From: Burkholderiales bacterium
GTDB lineage: Bacteria > Pseudomonadota > Gammaproteobacteria > Burkholderiales > SG8-39
DNA length: 45,269 nucleotides
Direction: 5' to 3'
NCBI GenBank assembly: GCA_025458245.1
Contig: JALOSW010000017.1
Span: 1 to 45,269, forward strand
Shown: piece after piece, positions 32,831 to 43,834 of the stretch
How the letters are laid out: the number at the start of each line of letters is the position of its first letter
Numbering within the stretch: position 1 is the first letter of the stretch
The notes under the pieces: model-generated
The model's database searches: none
The model's input: the letters and a program-made list of their open reading frames with translations, nothing else
Told to the model about the DNA's origin: nothing
Translations under genes and position numbers: made by a program

Positions 32831-33907
32831 ATGCCCGACTCGCCTCGTCCCTCGCGGCTCGCGCGATACCTGCTCCTCGTCTACGCAGCGCTCGTCGCGT
32901 ACGCGAGCCTGTATCCGTTCGCGGCCTGGCGCGATCCCGGAGTCGGCGCGCTCGCGTACCTCGCCGCGCCGCTGCCCCGCTACGTCACGGCGTTCGACCT
33001 GATCGCCAACTTCCTCGCCTACTTTCCGCTCGGGTTCCTCGCCGCGCTGGCGGCTCAGCCGAAGTTCCGCGGCTGGCGCAGCGCGGCGCTCGGCGCGCTC
33101 GTCGCGTTCCTCGCGTCGCTCTCGCTCGAAGCGCTGCAGAGCTATCTGCCCGCACGGATCCCGTCGAACCTCGATCTCGCCACGAATGCGTTCGGCGGCA
33201 TCGCCGGCGCACTCGCGGGAACGCTTGCCGCGGAATCCCGCGCCCGGGAGGGAAAGTGGCGCACCCTGCGCGAGCGCCTGTTTCAGGACGGGCACGCGGC
33301 CGACCTCGGGCTGGTGCTTCTGCTCTTCTGGCTCGTGTCGCAACTCGATCCGGAGACGCTGCTCTTCGGGAACGGCGACATCAGGGAACTCTTCGCGGCG
33401 CCCACGACCATCCCGTATCCGCCGTCGTTCTTCGTGCGCGTCGAGGCCGTCGTCACCGCAGCGAATCTCGGCGGCCTCGCCATCCTCGCCGGCGGCATGC
33501 TCAAGCGCGGCCAGGAGGCAGGGCGTCTCGTGCTCGCGCTCGTGGCGATCGCCGTCGTCGTCCGCTCGCTCGCCTTCGCCGTGCTGTTCAGCCCGCAGCA
33601 GATGTTCGCGTGGGCGACGCCCGGTGCAGGCATCGGGCTCCTCGCGGGGCTCGCGATCGGGGCGCTCGGACTCGCCCTCCCCCGCAAGCCGGGCGCGGTG
33701 CTGGCCGCGGTGCTGCTCGTCGCCGCGATCGTCATCGTCAACGTCGCGCCCGAGAATCCCTACGTGGAGTACTCGCTCGCCGTCTGGCAGAAAGGCCACT
33801 TCCTGAACTTCCACGGCCTGACGCGCTTCGTCTCGTCGCTGTGGCCGTTCGCCGCGGTCGCCTACCTCCTCTCCATCCTGCGCGAGCGTCGCCCCGCCGC
33901 GAGTTGA
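32831..33907 (+). CDS. VanZ-like family membrane protein
   Basis: A 358-residue membrane protein. The N-terminal half is a VanZ-like domain: TM1 (YLLLVYAALVAYASLYPF), the YxxLGFLAAL segment FDLIANFLAYFPLGFLAAL, a LSLEALQSYLPARIPSNLDLATNAFGGIAG motif (conserved E-Q and D-N positions) and further helices. The C-terminal half has four to five extra TM helices. VanZ itself affects teicoplanin resistance, but the general family role is unknown. The frame extends upstream, but family similarity begins near ATG 32831. The flanking gene-free gaps are 163 bp before and 190 bp after. Confidence 0.8.
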   Translation: MPDSPRPSRLARYLLLVYAALVAYASLYPFAAWRDPGVGALAYLAAPLPRYVTAFDLIANFLAYFPLGFLAALAAQPKFRGWRSAALGALVAFLASLSLEALQSYLPARIPSNLDLATNAFGGIAGALAGTLAAESRAREGKWRTLRERLFQDGHAADLGLVLLLFWLVSQLDPETLLFGNGDIRELFAAPTTIPYPPSFFVRVEAVVTAANLGGLAILAGGMLKRGQEAGRLVLALVAIAVVVRSLAFAVLFSPQQMFAWATPGAGIGLLAGLAIGALGLALPRKPGAVLAAVLLVAAIVIVNVAPENPYVEYSLAVWQKGHFLNFHGLTRFVSSLWPFAAVAYLLSILRERRPAAS

Positions 33908-34039
33908 GCCGTCGGGGCTTCGCAGCGCGCGCACACCGGCTCGACGCGGAGCGCGCGGCGCGTGGCGCGCGTGCGCGCACCATTCGGGAGCGAGACCTGC
34001 GAAGCAGCGGCGCACCGCGACGGATCGGACGTGCTCGCG

Positions 34040-34048
34040 TGCTATAGT
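34040..34048 (+). promoter_or_regulatory. Extended -10 promoter for glgB-malQ
   Basis: TGCTATAGT (TG plus TATAGT at 34043-34048) lies 49 bp before glgB in the 190-bp gap after the VanZ-like gene. The predicted start is near 34055. No strong -35 is found. Confidence 0.5.
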
Positions 34049-34097
34049 CGAATCAAGGCCCGCTTGACCTGGGCCGCTTCCCGATGCAGCCGCCGCG

Positions 34098-35987
<1,890 letters not shown>

Positions 35988-35991
35988 GCAC

Positions 35992-38226
35992 ATGATCCCC
36001 GGAGACGCCCTCCGCCGCCTCGCCGACCGAGCCGGCATCGGCCGCGGCTACCACGACATCTGGGGCACCTACCACGAGACCGACGCGCCGACGGCGCTCG
36101 CGCTGCTCGCGGCGATGGACCTCGCACGCGACGAGGCCGACACCGCTGCCGGACTCGCGCGGCTCGACGACGCGCCGTTCCTCGCAACGCTGCCGCCGGT
36201 CGCCGTGTTCGACGTCGCGGCGACCCCGTACACGTTCCCGATCGCGCTCGCCGCCGCCGACGCGGGCCGCGAGTGCCGCTGGATTCTCGATCTCTCGACC
36301 GGCGAGCGCTGGGACGCGCCGCTCGTCCCGGCGGCCCTCGAGCCGGACGGGGAACGCTTCGTCGCCGGCGTCGCGCGGCGGCGCTACCGCTTCCAGTGGC
36401 GCGACCGCCTGCCGGTCGGCGTGCACCGCTTCTCGCTCACGGGGCCGGATGGACAGGCGCTCGCATCGATGGCGCTCGCGATCGCACCGTCGCGCTGCCA
36501 TCAGCCGGATGCGCTGCAGCGCGGCGCGCGCGCGTGGGGCCTGTCGGTGCAGCTCTACTCGGTGCGCTCGCAGCGCAACTGGGGCATCGGCGATTTCACC
36601 GATCTCGCGCGCGTCGTCGAAATCGCCGCGGGGCTCGGTGCGGATGCGGTCGGCCTGAACCCGCTGCACGCGCTGTTTCCGGACCAGCCCGAGCGTTCGA
36701 GCCCGTACAGCCCGTCGAGCCGGCTGTTCCTCGACGTCCTCTATCTCGACGTCGAGGCGCTGCCGGAGTTCGCGGAATGCGACGAAGTCCGGGGGATCGT
36801 GCAGGGCGAAACGTTCCAGACGCGCCTCGCGGCGCTGCGGCGCTCCGAACTCGTGAACTATCCGGGCGTCGCGCGCGCGAAGCTCGACATGCTCGCGAGG
36901 CTCTACGTGCATTTTCGCGCCCGCCACGTCGCGGGCCGGACGGATCACGCCCGCGAGTTCGAAGCCTTCGCGGCCGAGCGCGGCGAGGCGCTGCGGCAAT
37001 TCGCGCTCTTCCACGCGCTGGAAAGCCATTTCCGCAGCGAGAACGCCAGGTCCCGGGGGCCGGTCGAGTGGCCGGACGACTATCGCGATCCGTCGAGCGG
37101 CGCGGTCGTCGCGTTCGCCCGCGCGCACGAGGTCGAGGTCGACTATCACGCCTGGCTGCAGTGGCATTGCGAGCGCCAGCTCGCGCGGTCCGCCGCGCGC
37201 GCGCGCGAGCTCGGCATGGCCATCGGGCTCTACCTCGACCTCGCCGTGAGCGTCGCCCCCGACGGCGCGGATGCGTGGCGCTGGCGCGACTCGTTCGCGC
37301 TCGGCGTGGGCGTCGGCGCGCCGCCGGACGATTTCAGCCCGAAAGGCCAGGACTGGGGCCTGCCGCCGTTCGACCCGTCGCGCCTGCGCGAGGACGCATA
37401 CGGGCCGTTCCGCGAGACCCTTGCCGCCAACATGCGGCACGCCGGCGCGCTGCGCATCGACCACGTGATGTCGCTGATGCGGCTCTACTGGGTGCCTGCC
37501 GGCTCGAGTCCTGCCGACGGCGCCTACGTGCACTACCCGCTCGCCGACCTCGCCGGCCTGCTCGCCCTCGAAAGCGTCGCGAACCGCTGCCTCGTGATCG
37601 GCGAAGACCTCGGCACGGTGCCCGACGAAGTGCGCGCGGTGATGGCGCGCCTTGCGATCCTCTCTTATCGGCTGCTCTACTTCGAGCAGGACGACGAGGG
37701 GCGCTTCAAGCCGCCGTCCGCCTATCCGGCCGATGCGCTCGTCGCGGCGACCACCCACGACCTGCCGACGCTCGCGGGATGGTGGGTGGCGCACGACCTC
37801 GCGCTGCGCGATCGCCTGAACCTCTTCCCTACGGCGGCGCTGCGCACGAGACAGATCGCCGCTCGGCCACGCGAACGCGTCGAGCTGCTCGCGGCTCTCG
37901 CGCGCGAAGGGCTGCTGCCCGAATCGGCCGCCGATGCGGCGCGCGTGCCGCCGATGTCGGTGGAGCTCGCCACGGCGATCGAGGTGTATCTCTCGCGCAC
38001 GCCGGCGAAGCTCGTGATGGTCCAGCCGGAGGACGTCTTCGGGCAGCGCGAGCAGGCGAATCTGCCCGGCACCACGCACGAGCATCCCAACTGGTGCCGC
38101 AAGCTCGACGTGCCGCTGGAGCAGTGGCGCAGCCACGCAGCGCTCGGCGCGCTCGCCGAGCGCTTCTTCGAGGAACGCGGCGCGATCGCCCGCCCCGAAC
38201 CGGAGCCGGCGCGCCATGAAGCGTGA
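35992..38226 (+). CDS. malQ: 4-alpha-glucanotransferase (amylomaltase)
   Basis: GH77 enzyme that disproportionates alpha-1,4 glucans, releasing glucose. The 744-residue protein has an N-terminal beta-rich extension (about 1-170), as in E. coli-type MalQ. The catalytic barrel begins near WGLSVQLYSVRSQRNWGIGDF. Catalytic residues: nucleophile D416 (GLYLDLAVSV), acid E538 (IGEDLGTVP) and D590 (THDLPTLAGWW). SPYSPSSRLFLDVLYLD is the substrate loop of the family. It is 4 bp from glgB and clearly co-transcribed. The AsmA gene follows after 85 bp. Confidence 0.93.
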   Translation: MIPGDALRRLADRAGIGRGYHDIWGTYHETDAPTALALLAAMDLARDEADTAAGLARLDDAPFLATLPPVAVFDVAATPYTFPIALAAADAGRECRWILDLSTGERWDAPLVPAALEPDGERFVAGVARRRYRFQWRDRLPVGVHRFSLTGPDGQALASMALAIAPSRCHQPDALQRGARAWGLSVQLYSVRSQRNWGIGDFTDLARVVEIAAGLGADAVGLNPLHALFPDQPERSSPYSPSSRLFLDVLYLDVEALPEFAECDEVRGIVQGETFQTRLAALRRSELVNYPGVARAKLDMLARLYVHFRARHVAGRTDHAREFEAFAAERGEALRQFALFHALESHFRSENARSRGPVEWPDDYRDPSSGAVVAFARAHEVEVDYHAWLQWHCERQLARSAARARELGMAIGLYLDLAVSVAPDGADAWRWRDSFALGVGVGAPPDDFSPKGQDWGLPPFDPSRLREDAYGPFRETLAANMRHAGALRIDHVMSLMRLYWVPAGSSPADGAYVHYPLADLAGLLALESVANRCLVIGEDLGTVPDEVRAVMARLAILSYRLLYFEQDDEGRFKPPSAYPADALVAATTHDLPTLAGWWVAHDLALRDRLNLFPTAALRTRQIAARPRERVELLAALAREGLLPESAADAARVPPMSVELATAIEVYLSRTPAKLVMVQPEDVFGQREQANLPGTTHEHPNWCRKLDVPLEQWRSHAALGALAERFFEERGAIARPEPEPARHEA

Positions 38227-38311
38227 TCCGCGGATCGCCGCGCGCCGGCCGCGCCGCGCCCCGGCCCGCTGAGCGTCGAGGGGGCGGCCCGGCCCACGCG
38301 CTCGCCCGCTC

Positions 38312-41300
38312 GTGATGGCCTCGCTCCCTCGTTTCCGCCGCATCCTGACCGCGCTGGCGGTTGCCGCCGCGCTCGGCCTCGCCGCGATCGTCGTGCTCGC
38401 CGTGATCGGGATCCCGATCGACGTCGCGCCGTGGCGCGAGCGGCTCTCTGCGGCGGCGACCGACGCACTGGCGCGTCCGGTCGCCTTCGAGGGTCCGATC
38501 GAGCTGCGACTCTCTCTGCATCCCTCCCTGCGAGTGGGCGGTGTGCGCGTCGACAATCCGCCGGGCTTCGCGTCGCGCGAGTTCGCACGCCTCGGCGACG
38601 TGCGCATCGAGCTCGCGCTCGCGCCTGCGCTGCGCGGGGCGCTGCGCTTTCGCGCGATCGAGGCGCGCGACGCGCGGATCCGCGTCGAGCGCACCGTCGA
38701 GGGCAAGGTGAACTGGCAGTTCGGCGCGCTCGGCTCCGCCCGCGAGCCCGAGCCCACGCGCGCATCCCCCGTGTCGGACGACGGGCGGGCGCTGCACCTC
38801 GAAGTGGGGCGCATCGACATCCGCAATGTCGCACTCGAATACTTCGACGCGGTAACGAACCGCAGCCGCTTCTTCGACCTCGACGAGCTCACCGAAGACT
38901 CGCAGCCCGGCCAACCGGTGGCGCTGAGGGTGCGCGGACGGGTGGACAAGTCGTTTCCCTACGCGCTGTCGCTCGCCGGGGACTCGGGGGATCCACTGTT
39001 CGCGGGCGAGCCGTGGCCGTTCACGCTCGACTTCGAGTTCCTCGGCACGCGGCTGCACGCCGCGGGGACGCTCAACCGGGGACGCGACACGAGCGAGGTG
39101 CAGTTCGGCCTTGGCACCGAGAACCTCGCCGAGCTCGAGCGCTTCCTGCAGACGCGCCTGCCGGCGGTGGGAGTCGCAGCGCTCTCGGGCACGATCGTCG
39201 CTCGCCCTGAAAGGTTCGAGATCGCGTCGTTGCGGGGCGTGATGGGCGAGTCGCGGTTCGACGGCGCGATCGAGCTCGCATTGGCCGCCGGTCGCGTGCA
39301 GATCCGTGGCGCGCTCTCGTTCGCCGAACTCGACGTGCGTCCGTTCCTCGCACCCGACCCGACACGCAACAGCGAGCCGCTCACTTACGCGGAGATCGAG
39401 AACCGGCCGATCGACCTCGCCGCGCTGCGCGCCGTGGACGCCGATCTGACCGTCACCGTCGCCCGGCTGCTCGGCGTCAGGCTCGACATCCGCGACACGC
39501 GCCTCGGCGTACGCGTGGCCGAAGGCGCGCTCACCGCGCCCATCGAGACGACGCTCGCCGACGTGCGTCTCGCCGGCGCAGTCGCGGTGAACGCCGCCGC
39601 ACCGGCGCCGGCCCTGTCGCTCGCCCTCTCGGCCAGCAACTCGGCCCTGGGGAACCTCGCCCAAGCGCTCACGGGCTTGCGCGGCATCGACGGCACGCTC
39701 GGGCAGTTCAGTCTCGCGGTCGGCGGTCAGGGCGACACGGTCGGAGTCCTCGTGCGCGACCTCGACCTCGCGGTGCGGCTCGGTGCAGCGAAGCTCTCCT
39801 ACGGCAACCTCGCCGGCGGCAGACCCGTCGAGTTCACGTTCGACTCGCTCGACGCGACGATCCCCCGGGGCGGGCGTCTCTCGGCAAGCGCGCGCGGACG
39901 TCTGCTCGGCGAGCCGTTCACCGCGCAGGCGAAGGGCGGCGAGCTCGACTCGATCCTGCGCACCCTGCGCTCGCCGCTCGAACTCACGCTTCGCGGCGCA
40001 GGCGCCGATGTACGCGTTGCCGGACGCCTCGCTCGCCCGGAATCGAACCAGGGGAGCGACGTCGAGATCGCCGCCAAGGCGCCGCGGATCGGCAGCCTCG
40101 CGCGCTGGCTGGGCGTGTCGCCCAAGGCGACGCTCCCGCTCTCGCTGCGTGCGCGGGTGCGCCTCGAAAGCGACGAGGCGCACGTCTCGGACGCCGTGCT
40201 GAAGGTCGGCCGCAGCGAGATCTTCCTCGACGCGCACCAGACCGGCCTCGGCACGAAGCCCTTCGTGCTCGCTTCCGTGCGCAGCCCGCTCATCGATGCC
40301 GTCGAGCTGGCGACGTTGCGCCCCGAGAGCGCGGCCGGTGCGCGCAGGGACGAACGGGCAGTCATCGACCTGCCCGTCCTGCCGAAGGGCGTGAGCCTTG
40401 CCGACGCCGACATCGGCGTGGGGCTGGAGCGCGTCGCGTTCTCGCGCACGGCGCTGACCAACGCCGGGTTCGCCGCGCGCCTGCGCGACGGCCACATGGC
40501 CGCATCGCCGTGGGCCGCGACGCTCGCGGAAGTCCCGTTCTCCGGCGACATGCGCCTCGATCTCCGCGGCGACGCCCCCGAGGCGGGGCTCACGCTCGCG
40601 ACGGGCAAGGTGGACATCGGGGCGCTGCTGCGGCGCCTGGGCATCGCGAACGGGATCGAGGCGAGCGCGGCAGGACTGCGGGCGCAAGCGACGTTGCAGG
40701 GAAGCCGACTCGGCGAGCTGGCGGAGCGCTCTTCGTTCGAGGGGACGCTCGCGGGTGGGCGCCTGCGCATCCCGGGCGCAGCGGGCAAGACGCTGGCCGA
40801 CATCGCCGTGCGCGAGGCCGCGCTCGGCGCGGCGCCGGGAGGGCCCATTGCAGTGCGCATCGAGGGCGAGCTCGACGCGACGCCCATCACCGCCTACGCA
40901 TGGAGCGGCTCGCTGCCGGAACTGCTGCGCGATGCGGGCACGGTCCCCTATTCCGCGCGAGCCGAGGCCGCCGGAGCGAGGCTCGCGGTCGACGGGACGG
41001 TGAAGCTTCCCTTCGGGCAAGGGGGCGCGAACCTGACCCTCGACGTCAGCGGCGAGCGCCTCGACACGCTGTCGCCGCTCGCGCGCGCCGAGTTGCCGCC
41101 CTGGGGTCCGTGGTCGGTGAGCGGGCCGTTCCGCATCACGTCGACGGCGTACGAAGTGCCCAAGCTGGCCGTCCGGGTCGGATCGAGCCGGCTCGACGGA
41201 CGCGCGCGCGTCGACGTGGCGGGCGCGCGGCCGCGGCTCGACATGCGCATCGCGGCGCCACAGATCCAGCTCGACGACTTCCGGCTGCCGGAGCGCGCGC

Positions 41301-42232
41301 CGGATCCGGACGCAAAGCAGCTCTCCCCGGAAGAAGTCCGCGCGCGGGCGAAAGCGATCACGCAGAGCGGGCAGAGCTTCGCGAGCGCCGCGGTGCTGCG
41401 GCGCTTCGACGCCTTCGTGGACGTGCAGGTCGAGCAGGTGCTCTCGGGCAAGGACCGGCTCGGCGACGGGCGGCTCGTCGCCCAGGTCAGCGACGGACGT
41501 GCATCGCTCGGACCGGCGATCGTCAACGTCACCGATGGCGGCACCATGACGCTCACCGCCACCTACGAGCCCACGGCCACCGACGTCTCCCTCGCCGTCG
41601 GGGCGTTCGTGGAGAAGTTCGACTATGGCGTGCTGGCGCGGCGCGCCAAGCCCGGCGCGAGCATCGAGGGGACCTTCAGCTTGCGCGTGGAACTCGCCTC
41701 GCGGGCGCCGGCGCTGGAGCAGGTGATGGCGCACGCGAACGGGTCGATCGACGTCGCCGTCTGGCCGAAGAGCGTCGCTGCGGGCGTCTTCGACCTGTGG
41801 GCGGTGAATGTGTTCGCCGCGCTCATTCCCGAGGTCGATCCGGCCGCCACGTCGCGCGTCAACTGTGCCGTCGGCCGGTTCGACCTCCGGGACGGCGTGC
41901 TCAAGCAGGATGCAATCCTCATCGACACGACGCGGATGCGCGTGACCGGCGAAGGCGGCGTCGACTTCCGGGACGAAACGCTCGGCTTCCGGCTGCAGCC
42001 GCGCGCCAAGGAGCCGCAGCTCTTCAGCCTCGCGACCCCCGTGCAAGTGAGCGGCACCCTCGCCGACCCGAAAGTCGGGGCGAGCGCGGGCGCCGTGCTC
42101 GGCAGCATCGCGAGGTTCGTCGGATCGGCGGTCCTCTTCCCGCTCTATCTCCTGCCCCAGGGGAAGGTGCCGAGCGACGGCACCGACATCTGCGCCGATC
42201 CGATTCGCGCCACCGAGGCGACGAAGAAATGA
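38312..42232 (+). CDS. AsmA-family protein, large
   Basis: A 1306-residue protein with an N-terminal TM helix (about residues 10-35: ILTALAVAAALGLAAIVVLAVIGI). A typical AsmA opening follows (RPVAFEGPIELRLSLHPSLRVGGVRVDNPPGF), then a long repetitive beta-strand body and a C-terminal AsmA_2 domain (HANGSIDVAVWPKSVAAGVFDLWAVNVFAAL ... VDFRDETLGFRLQPRAKEPQ). AsmA-like proteins are thought to bridge the envelope and move phospholipids between membranes. Start is GTG 38312 or the adjacent ATG 38315; no ribosome-binding site separates them. The stop overlaps the ROK gene by 4 bp (ATGA). A terminal glycan link from its glgB/malQ/ROK setting is possible but unproven. Confidence 0.88.
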   Translation: MMASLPRFRRILTALAVAAALGLAAIVVLAVIGIPIDVAPWRERLSAAATDALARPVAFEGPIELRLSLHPSLRVGGVRVDNPPGFASREFARLGDVRIELALAPALRGALRFRAIEARDARIRVERTVEGKVNWQFGALGSAREPEPTRASPVSDDGRALHLEVGRIDIRNVALEYFDAVTNRSRFFDLDELTEDSQPGQPVALRVRGRVDKSFPYALSLAGDSGDPLFAGEPWPFTLDFEFLGTRLHAAGTLNRGRDTSEVQFGLGTENLAELERFLQTRLPAVGVAALSGTIVARPERFEIASLRGVMGESRFDGAIELALAAGRVQIRGALSFAELDVRPFLAPDPTRNSEPLTYAEIENRPIDLAALRAVDADLTVTVARLLGVRLDIRDTRLGVRVAEGALTAPIETTLADVRLAGAVAVNAAAPAPALSLALSASNSALGNLAQALTGLRGIDGTLGQFSLAVGGQGDTVGVLVRDLDLAVRLGAAKLSYGNLAGGRPVEFTFDSLDATIPRGGRLSASARGRLLGEPFTAQAKGGELDSILRTLRSPLELTLRGAGADVRVAGRLARPESNQGSDVEIAAKAPRIGSLARWLGVSPKATLPLSLRARVRLESDEAHVSDAVLKVGRSEIFLDAHQTGLGTKPFVLASVRSPLIDAVELATLRPESAAGARRDERAVIDLPVLPKGVSLADADIGVGLERVAFSRTALTNAGFAARLRDGHMAASPWAATLAEVPFSGDMRLDLRGDAPEAGLTLATGKVDIGALLRRLGIANGIEASAAGLRAQATLQGSRLGELAERSSFEGTLAGGRLRIPGAAGKTLADIAVREAALGAAPGGPIAVRIEGELDATPITAYAWSGSLPELLRDAGTVPYSARAEAAGARLAVDGTVKLPFGQGGANLTLDVSGERLDTLSPLARAELPPWGPWSVSGPFRITSTAYEVPKLAVRVGSSRLDGRARVDVAGARPRLDMRIAAPQIQLDDFRLPERAPDPDAKQLSPEEVRARAKAITQSGQSFASAAVLRRFDAFVDVQVEQVLSGKDRLGDGRLVAQVSDGRASLGPAIVNVTDGGTMTLTATYEPTATDVSLAVGAFVEKFDYGVLARRAKPGASIEGTFSLRVELASRAPALEQVMAHANGSIDVAVWPKSVAAGVFDLWAVNVFAALIPEVDPAATSRVNCAVGRFDLRDGVLKQDAILIDTTRMRVTGEGGVDFRDETLGFRLQPRAKEPQLFSLATPVQVSGTLADPKVGASAGAVLGSIARFVGSAVLFPLYLLPQGKVPSDGTDICADPIRATEATKK

Positions 42233-43149
42233 AGCGCATCGGCATCGACCTCGGCGGCACCAAGATCGAAGCGCTCGCGCTCGATGAAGCCGGGCGCGAA
42301 CTCGCGCGCCGGCGCGTGGCGACGCCGCGCGAGGACTACGCAGGCACGCTCGGGGCGGTGCGCGACCTCGTCGCCGCGATCGAGCGCGAGGCCGGCGCAT
42401 GCGACACCGTCGGCGTCGGCACGCCGGGCGCCGTCTCGGCACGGACCGGCCTGATGAAGAACTGCAACTCGACGTGGCTCAACGGCCAGCCGCTCGCGCG
42501 CGATCTCGAGTCCGCGCTCGGCCGCCCGGTGCGCATCGCGAACGACGCCAACTGCTTCGCGCTCTCCGAAGCCGTAGACGGCGCGGGACGCGGCGCGAGC
42601 ATCGTGTTCGGCGTGATCCTCGGAACCGGCGTCGGCGGCGGCATCGTCGTCGACGGGCGCGTGCTCGAGGGCGCGAATGCGATCGCGGGCGAGTGGGGCC
42701 ACAATCCGCTGCCCTGGCCGCGCGACGAGGAACGACCGGGGGCGGCGTGCTACTGCGGGCGCGCCGGCTGCATCGAGACGTGGCTTTCGGGCCCGGCCCT
42801 CGCCGCCGATCACGAACGCCGCTGCGGCGAGGCGCTCGCCGCCGACCGGGTCGCGGCGCGCGCGGCAGAGGGCGATGCGGCGTGCGCGGCGACGCTGGCG
42901 CGCTACGCGGAGCGGCTCGCGCGCGCGCTCGCCTACGTGATCAACATCCTCGACCCGCAGGTGATCGTCCTGGGCGGCGGGCTGTCGAACATCGAGCGGC
43001 TCTACGCCGAGGTGCCGGCCCTGTGGGCTCGCCACGTCTTCTCCGACCAGGTGGCGACGCGCCTCGTTCGCAACGTTCACGGCGACTCGGGCGGCGTGCG
43101 CGGCGCGGCTTGGCTCTGGCAAGGCGTGCCCGCTCCGGGGCGAGGCTGA
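42229..43149 (+). CDS. ROK-family sugar kinase (fructokinase/glucokinase type)
   Basis: A 306-residue sugar kinase. The ATP motif is DLGGTK (residues 7-12). GILGT-type phosphate loop appears as VILGTGVGGGIVVDG. The zinc site is GHNPLPWP followed by CYCGRAGCIETWLSG (His plus three Cys). The ROK signature and the ANDANCFALSEA segment point to a fructokinase, glucokinase or N-acetylhexosamine kinase; substrate not determinable. Begins inside the AsmA stop (42229-42232), so translation is likely coupled. With malQ upstream it may handle released glucose. Confidence 0.9.
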   Translation: MKRIGIDLGGTKIEALALDEAGRELARRRVATPREDYAGTLGAVRDLVAAIEREAGACDTVGVGTPGAVSARTGLMKNCNSTWLNGQPLARDLESALGRPVRIANDANCFALSEAVDGAGRGASIVFGVILGTGVGGGIVVDGRVLEGANAIAGEWGHNPLPWPRDEERPGAACYCGRAGCIETWLSGPALAADHERRCGEALAADRVAARAAEGDAACAATLARYAERLARALAYVINILDPQVIVLGGGLSNIERLYAEVPALWARHVFSDQVATRLVRNVHGDSGGVRGAAWLWQGVPAPGRG

Positions 43150-43152
43150 CGC

Positions 43153-43791
43153 TCAGGGATCGCGCCGCACGGGCACGAGTATCTCGTTCCGCCTCAGGAA
43201 CCAGGGCATGAAAGGCGGATCGTAGCGCGCGAACACGGGGTCGCCTTCGGGGGAGAGGCCGCGGTCGGAAACGAACTTCGCGAGCGACGCGAGCTGCTCG
43301 TCGTAGCGCGCCTCGCTCCACGTACCCGAGTAGCGCACCGCGGCCATGCGCCGCGCGGGCATTTCGACGACCGTCACGCGCGGGTCGAGCGGCTTCGGTA
43401 CCGTGGCGAGCGTGTAGGACGCCGGCAGCACGAACGCGATGCGCCAGCGTTCGCCGGCTTTCTGCTGCTCGACCGGCGCCGTCATCGCGATCTTCTCCGA
43501 CGCGGCGTTCTGCTCGACCGGCGCCGTCATGGCGATCGACTGCGCCTTGGCGTTGTCGCCCGAGATGTAGCGGAAGAGGCGCCGGAAGCCTTCGTTGCCG
43601 ACCTCGCCGAAGGCGCCGTCGACGTAGGTCTCGGCGACGAGATACGGGGCGTACTCGCGTACCTCGAACGGTCCGTCGCTGGCGATCGTCTTGAACGGGG
43701 CTTCCTCGATGGCCATGGCCGTTGCGAACGGGGCCAGGGATCCGACGAAGAGCAGCCCAATTGCGGTGAGGGCGCGCGAGATGGCGGTCAT
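43153..43791 (-). CDS. SOUL family haem-binding protein, exported
   Basis: A 212-residue protein with a signal peptide at about residues 1-27 (cleavage after TAMA). The SOUL domain includes FKTIASDGPFEVREYAPYLVAETYVDG and two copies of an AMTAPVEQ motif (SIAMTAPVEQ and KIAMTAPVEQ), typical of the family. The C-terminal half (RYSGTWSEARYDEQLASLAKFV...FMPWFLRRNEI) is also typical. SOUL proteins bind haem; the bacterial role is unknown. Same strand and 43 bp downstream of the hydrolase gene, and convergent with the ROK gene, with 3 bp between stop codons. Confidence 0.85.
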   Translation of the reverse strand: MTAISRALTAIGLLFVGSLAPFATAMAIEEAPFKTIASDGPFEVREYAPYLVAETYVDGAFGEVGNEGFRRLFRYISGDNAKAQSIAMTAPVEQNAASEKIAMTAPVEQQKAGERWRIAFVLPASYTLATVPKPLDPRVTVVEMPARRMAAVRYSGTWSEARYDEQLASLAKFVSDRGLSPEGDPVFARYDPPFMPWFLRRNEILVPVRRDP

Positions 43792-43834
43792 GCCCGTTCG
43801 ACCGCCCTGCCGTGCCGCGGTTCGCAGCGTGCGC

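Noticed and set aside
40510-42228. Upstream extension of the ROK frame into the AsmA gene
   Set aside because: The extension is low-complexity Arg-rich sequence; the ROK family begins at ATG 42229 with MKRIGIDLGGTK.
37829-42442. Minus-strand open frame of about 1537 codons opposite the AsmA gene
   Set aside because: Same antisense codon-bias effect; no domain features.
43465-43530. Duplication in the SOUL gene as a sequence error
   Set aside because: Two AMTAPVEQ copies are normal in this family.
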